Below are positions 60,085-64,000 of a stretch of 64,000 bases of DNA, in pieces; the first letter of the stretch is position 1, and each line of letters begins with the position of its first letter. The notes below the pieces were generated by a model. That model was not told the origin of the DNA, did not search any database, and worked only from the letters and a program-made list of their open reading frames with translations. Made by a program: the position numbers and the translations under genes. The DNA is from Streptomyces hygroscopicus. Lineage in GTDB: Bacteria > Actinomycetota > Actinomycetes > Streptomycetales > Streptomycetaceae. Where the stretch lies: positions 11,842,001 to 11,906,000 of the forward strand of contig CP018627.1 of the NCBI GenBank assembly GCA_002021875.1, read 5' to 3'.

Positions 60085-60942
60085 GTGAAGCGCCTCTATC
60101 GGGTCCTACCCCCGTGTCCGCGTTCAGGGCGACGGCCGTCAGGTCGTCTCCCAGGCTGGGTCGGTCCTGCCCGTCGAAACAGTCCGCAAGGCCGGTCTTG
60201 ACCACGTCGTATCCGCAGCTCTGGCTCCGTGGCGGAAGCCGAGGGCCGTCCACGACCCCGGCAAGATCCTCCTCGACGGCGTCCTGGTGATCGCGCACTC
60301 CGACAAGGAGGACGCGGCCGCGACCTGGAAGAAGACCTACGGCCATCACCCACGCATGGCCTTCGTCGACCATGGCCCGGGCGGAACGGGAGGGCCGGTC
60401 GCCGCCCTCCTCAGACCGGGCGACGCGGGCTCGAACACGGCCGCCGACCACATCACCACCGCCCCACTCGCCTTGACCCAGTTGCCGAAGAAGTACCGGC
60501 GAGGAAGACAGACGCTCATCCGCACGGACTCCGCCGGCGGTACCCACGGCTTGTTGTCCTGGCTCGCGAAGCGCGGCCGATGGCTGTCCTACTCGGTCGG
60601 CTTGGTGATCAACGAGGTCCGGGACGGTGCCTGGGTCGCCGAACTGACCGGTGACGTCCTTGACGGCTGGCCGAAGGGGATGCGGTTGATCGTTCGCAAG
60701 GAACGGCCGTACCCCGGTGCCCAGTTGAGGATCAGGGACGCGGACGGCATGCGGATCACGTGTTTCGCCACGAACGCCGCCGACTGTCCGATCGCCGAGC
60801 TGGAGCTCCGTCACCGGCTGCGCGCCGGGTGGAGGACCGGCGCCGGGCCGCCCGGGCCACCGGGCTGCACAACCTTCCCCTGCACGACTCCGCGCAGAAC
60901 AAGGTCTGGCTGGAGATCGTCCAGATTGCTCTCGACCTGCTA
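60085..60942 (+). pseudogene. IS1380-family transposase, internally deleted and interrupted
   Basis: RVQGDGRQVVSQAGSVLPVE, ALAPWRKPRAVHDPGKILLD then jumps directly to GVLVIAHSDKEDAAATWKKT, so roughly 130 codons of the usual IS1380 N-terminal half are missing. GRQTLIRTDSAGGTHGLLSW (second Asp) and SYSVGLVINEVRDGAWVAEL show another internal loss. NKVWLEIVQIALDLL is followed by the left end of the second IS630 copy at 60943, which removes the C-terminus. Confidence 0.8.
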
Positions 60943-61851
60943 CTGAACTTGATCGGGTGATGTCGGGCCGGTTCGCCTGACGCGGGGTGGTCGGTGTCGG
61001 TAGCCCTCTGGGCGTGAGGTATGCGCAGGGCGGCGGGTTGACGGACGCCGTGAGGGCCGTGCGAGAGCGGATCAGGCTGCAGGCCGTGGAACGCTTCGAG
61101 CGCGAGGAGAAGAACCGCGAGGTCGCGACCGCGTTGCGGGTGAGCGAGCGGTCGGTGGAGCGGTGGCGCCGGGCCTGGCTGGTCCTGGCAGCAGCCTGCT
61201 CGGTGGGCGATCGAGCGCCGATGCGGCGGTGGACCTGGGGAAGAGGAGGTCTGGTTGCGGGTAAGAGCACCACGGCGGCACTCGGGGCGCCTGGATCGTC
61301 TTCCAGGACGAGGCCGGGCAGTCGATGACGCCGCCACGCGCCAGGACCTGGGGCTGGGTCGGCCGGACGCCGGTGGTGCGGGTGCGCGGCCGGGGCTCCG
61401 GCCGGGTGTCGATGGCCGGGATGGTCTGCTACAAACCCGGCAAGCGCTCCAGGCTGATCTACGCGGCACGCGAGTACCACGGCCGCAAGGACGAGCCGAA
61501 GCGCTTCGGCTGGAAGGATCTGCGCAACCTGCTGGTGCGCGCCCGCATCCAGCTCGGCGGGCCGATCGTGCTGGTGTGGGACAACGTACGCCTGCACCTG
61601 ACTGCCGGCATACGGGAGTTCATCGCCGCGAACGCACACTGGCTCACCGTCTTCCAGATGCCGGCCTACGCGCCGGACATCAACCGCAGGAGGGCATCTG
61701 GTCACTGGTCAAACGCGGGATCGGGAACCTCGCCGCCGCTGACCTCGCCCAGATCGCCAAGGCCGTCAAGCGTCGGCTCAAGCAGATCCGGTACCGCCCC
61801 GATCTGGTAGACGCCTGCCTGGCCGCCACCGGACTGATCGCGGACGGCTGA
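60943..61851 (+). pseudogene. Second IS630-type copy: left end plus damaged transposase
   Basis: The left terminal repeat at 60943-60966 differs from that at 53706 by one base and is preceded by TA. ORF-A starts with RYAQGGGLTDAVRAVRERIR, then about 240 bases are missing between WRRAWLVLAAACS and the ORF-B junction. ORF-B pieces (AWIVFQDEAGQSMTPPRART, PIVLVWDNVRLHLTAGIREF, and after a shift EGIWSLVKRGIGNLAAADLA) keep the DDE residues in different frames. No right terminal repeat and no DUF5959 gene follow; unrelated sequence begins soon after 61851. Confidence 0.78.
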
Positions 61852-61928
61852 CGCAGTGGGCCACCCGGACGCTCCCGGGCGGGGAGTATTCGATGGCAGA
61901 CCACGGCTCCTGCTGACAGGCTGTGGCC

Positions 61929-62771
61929 ATGAGTCCCGAGTCCAACGGCGTGTCCGGCATTTCCTGGCTGGGTAGCCCGATCGACGCGCGTGCACTGTTC
62001 GGTCCGGAGCTCAGGTCGCTGCTCGATACCCTGCGTGGCCTGGCTCCCTCCGACTGGAGCAGGACGGCAGCCGGGCACTGGACGGTGCACGACGTTGCCG
62101 CCCACCTCCTCGGTGACTACTACGGCCGCCTCGGCCACGACTACCGGAACGGCTTCGCCGATGGCGAGACGCTCGAGGCGTTCATCCACCGCACGAACCA
62201 GGAATGGGTCGAACTGCACGCGGACGACAGCCCTGCTTCGCTCATCGACGCCCTGGCAGCGGCAGGCACCCAGCTCGCCCAGCGATTCGCCACATCCCAC
62301 CTTGACGCGGCCGCCCTGGGCGTGTGGTGGGCAGGCGTCGACCCCGCACCGGCATGGCTGGACATCGCCCGGGAGTTCACCGAGCACTGGACTCACCGCC
62401 AGCAGATCCGCCACGCCATCGGCCGCAACACCGACCCGGAGCCGCGTGCCCTGACCGTGGTCCTCGATACCTTCATGCGGGCCCTGCCCCACACGCTCCG
62501 GCGCACGTCAGCACCAATCGGGGCGCAGGTCCAGGTGATCGCCGAGGGCCCTGCCGGCGGCACTTGGACGGCGACTGCCACTGCGGACCGATGGTCGTTG
62601 GCCGAAGCGCCGAGCGGCCGACCAACCGCAGCCGTGCTGCTGGACACAGAAACCGTCTGGCGATTGTCTACGCGGAACATCGATCCTGCGGATGCCCTGT
62701 CCCGCGCCCATGTGCAAGGAGATGGTCAGCTCGCCGAAGCCGCGTGCCAGATTGTGTCCATCATCTACTGA
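61929..62771 (+). CDS. Maleylpyruvate-isomerase-family mycothiol-dependent protein
   Basis: 280 residues from ATG 61929 (ACAGG upstream). The N-terminal DinB/MDMPI four-helix domain shows SDWSRTAAGHWTVHDVAAHL, EAFIHRTNQEWVELHADD and FTEHWTHRQQIRHAIG, with three His positions suited to metal binding. The C-terminal domain is GTWTATATADRWSLAEAPSG to STRNIDPADALSRAHVQGD, an SCP2-like fold. Members of this actinobacterial family use mycothiol for isomerisation or S-transfer; the substrate is unknown. It stands alone after transposon debris. Confidence 0.83.
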   Translation: MSPESNGVSGISWLGSPIDARALFGPELRSLLDTLRGLAPSDWSRTAAGHWTVHDVAAHLLGDYYGRLGHDYRNGFADGETLEAFIHRTNQEWVELHADDSPASLIDALAAAGTQLAQRFATSHLDAAALGVWWAGVDPAPAWLDIAREFTEHWTHRQQIRHAIGRNTDPEPRALTVVLDTFMRALPHTLRRTSAPIGAQVQVIAEGPAGGTWTATATADRWSLAEAPSGRPTAAVLLDTETVWRLSTRNIDPADALSRAHVQGDGQLAEAACQIVSIIY

Positions 62772-63155
62772 CGACGCTGGCCGCACCGGCTTCTACCGTG
62801 CCTGAGTTCCGCCCGTTCTCCGCGGCCGTCCAGCCGCTGAAGCTCATCCCAGACACCGGCCGCCTGCCACTCGGCCGGCCGCCGCCAGCAGGTGGGCCCC
62901 GAACCCCAGCTCCTGCGGCAGGAACCCACGGCTTCGGCCTGTCATCCTCACCCCCGAGGAACGAGATCACTTACCCTTCCACCGTGCCACATGAAGATCA
63001 TTCTGCAAGGACTCGTCAGGACAACTCTGTCCGACTCTCGCCCAATTCAGGCCATGGTGACAGCCAAGTTTGGCCAATAGTGTCGCGTCCGTGACAGAGC
63101 AGCGTTACTCCCATGTGAACTCCGCCGGAAGATCTCGTCACTCGGGATTCTCGGC
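62772..63155. promoter_or_regulatory. Promoter region of sugar ABC operon
   Basis: This 384-base gap holds no gene that I can support. The inverted repeat GCCAAGTTTGGC at 63063-63074, 80 bases before the permease start, is a plausible operator. The preceding 70 bases are less GC-rich (GAAGATCATTCTGCAAGG). Confidence 0.4.
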
Positions 63156-64000
63156 ATGAGCGGGCCGGAGGCGGGGCTCGCCGAGATCGGCTCGACGGGC
63201 CGCGAGGCCGGGCGCGACGAGCCTCAAAGCGTGGCCGGTCCGAACGAACCTCCCCGTCGGCAGACACGACGGCGATTCATGGGGCCCGGCCGCCTTCGAC
63301 GTGACCGGTTGTTCGTCATCCTCATGCTCCCGGGGCTGGCCTACTTTCTGGTATTCCACTATGCAGTTCTCTTTGGCAACGTAATTGCCTTCAAGGACTA
63401 CATTCCTTTCGATGGATTCTGGGGGAGCGCCTGGGTTGGCGTCCAGAATTTCAAGGACCTTCTCGGCGACCCCGGCTTTTGGCATGCGACTCTCAATACC
63501 CTCGAGATCGCCGGGTTGCAGCTGATCTTCTACTTCCCCGCCCCGCTGGCCTTGGCTCTGCTGTTGCACAGCCTCACGTCCCACACTCTTCGACGGTTTG
63601 TGCAGTCGGTGGTGTACCTGCCGCACTTCATGTCCTGGGTGATCGTGGTCGCGATGGCCCAGCAGATGCTGGGCAGTACCGGCCTTTTCAACTCCGCCCT
63701 GTCGGGAGCCGGACTGCACACGGTCGACATCATCGGCAATCCGGAACTGTTCAAGCCACTGACTGTGCTGCAGGTCATTTGGAAGGATTGCGGCTGGGGG
63801 ACGATCATCTTCCTTGCTGCACTGACCCAAGTCGACGATCAGCTCTACGAGGCCTCGGCCATCGACGGGGCAGGCCCATGGCGGAGGTTCTGGCACATCA
63901 CCCTGCCAACGATCCGGCCCATCATCATCCTTCTTCTCATCATGCGGATCGGGGAGATCCTGTCCATTGGCTTTGAGCAGATCCTGCTCCAACGCACAAC
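63156..64000 (+). CDS. Carbohydrate ABC transporter permease, LplB/YteP type (partial, 3' end outside window)
   Basis: 281 visible residues from ATG 63156, open to the window edge; family length is about 310-320. After a 45-residue charged N-terminus come MLPGLAYFLVFHYAVLFGN, YIPFDGFWGSAWVGVQNFKD, QLIFYFPAPLALALLLHSLT, RFVQSVVYLPHFMSWVIVVA and the EAA loop YEASAIDGAGPWRRFWHITL, all characteristic of the LplB/YteP permeases used for complex oligosaccharides such as rhamnogalacturonan fragments. A second permease and a binding protein should follow outside the window. With the DUF2264/AraC and GH106-like genes it supports a plant-polysaccharide theme. Confidence 0.88.
   Translation, partial: MSGPEAGLAEIGSTGREAGRDEPQSVAGPNEPPRRQTRRRFMGPGRLRRDRLFVILMLPGLAYFLVFHYAVLFGNVIAFKDYIPFDGFWGSAWVGVQNFKDLLGDPGFWHATLNTLEIAGLQLIFYFPAPLALALLLHSLTSHTLRRFVQSVVYLPHFMSWVIVVAMAQQMLGSTGLFNSALSGAGLHTVDIIGNPELFKPLTVLQVIWKDCGWGTIIFLAALTQVDDQLYEASAIDGAGPWRRFWHITLPTIRPIIILLLIMRIGEILSIGFEQILLQRT

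Noticed and set aside
1..64000. tRNA or rRNA genes
   Set aside because: No sequence resembling a tRNA T-loop/acceptor arrangement or rRNA segments was noticed on either strand.

Overview
The window looks like a piece of a Streptomyces (or close actinomycete) chromosome, probably from an accessory region. Evidence: very high GC with GC-rich third codon positions, many GTG starts, Tat-type signal peptides, FCD-GntR, ROK-like/BadF, SpoIIE and mycothiol-type families, and a dense scatter of actinobacterial insertion-sequence debris. No rRNA, tRNA or CRISPR array was found.

Layout. (1) 1-1910: a frameshifted transposase and remnants of an EthD-like protein and a type II thioesterase, probably debris of a secondary-metabolite locus. 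(2) 1933-2475: a methyltransferase. (3) 2594-12751: a coherent peptidoglycan amino-sugar salvage locus. It holds murQ and a MurR-type regulator on the minus strand and, divergently, a BadF-type amino-sugar kinase, a Na+/solute symporter, anmK, a flavin/Fe-S D-lactate-type dehydrogenase and a secreted NamZ-like (DUF1343) exo-muramidase. It could take MurNAc from the wall to GlcNAc-6-P plus D-lactate and then pyruvate. (4) 12809-13600: a deletion scar joining the C-terminal halves of a divergent lysR and beta-lactamase-like pair. (5) 13613-21140: a divergent locus with a type-3 amino-acid ABC importer, an aminotransferase, an alkaline-phosphatase-superfamily hydrolase, an RpiR regulator and a PhnX-like HAD enzyme, closed by a strong terminator. 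I read it as a candidate aminophosphonate catabolic system that uses a generic aminotransferase instead of PhnW. (6) 21165-29436: a sulfonate or organosulfur uptake and desulfonation locus (GntR regulator, SsuCBA-type transporter, FMNH2-dependent monooxygenase, OsmC protein, SsuE-type reductase, frameshifted P450). (7) 29728-32526: a large membrane-anchored SpoIIE-type phosphatase.

(8) 32577-38480 is a graveyard: an ISAzo13-type pseudogene, fragments of an aromatic amino-acid ammonia-lyase and of GlnE, one coiled-coil hypothetical gene, an IS4-type element with target duplication, and IS630 and IS5 scraps. (9) 38668-48569: a sugar locus with LacI, a GH106-like alpha-L-rhamnosidase, an MFS transporter, a fucose/arabinose-isomerase-like protein, a broken AraC gene and a phytanoyl-CoA-dioxygenase-family protein. 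Two inverted 12-bp operators lie in its divergent promoter. (10) 48611-55767: IS701 and IS5 remnants around two secreted carbohydrate-type enzymes of visibly lower GC, then an IS630-type element that carries a DUF5959 passenger gene and sits inside an IS5 transposase gene. (11) 55813-60005: DUF2264 protein, D-2-hydroxyacid dehydrogenase and a divergent AraC regulator. (12) 60085-61851: a deleted IS1380 transposase gene interrupted by a second, damaged IS630 copy. (13) 61929-64000: a mycothiol-dependent-isomerase-family protein and the start of an LplB/YteP-type sugar ABC permease that runs off the window.

Overall the window is a set of nutrient-scavenging cassettes (cell-wall sugars, probable phosphonates, sulfonates, rhamnose-type plant polysaccharides), separated by transposon debris and decayed genes. 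Function assignments rest on motif recognition from the translated sequence; no database search was run.
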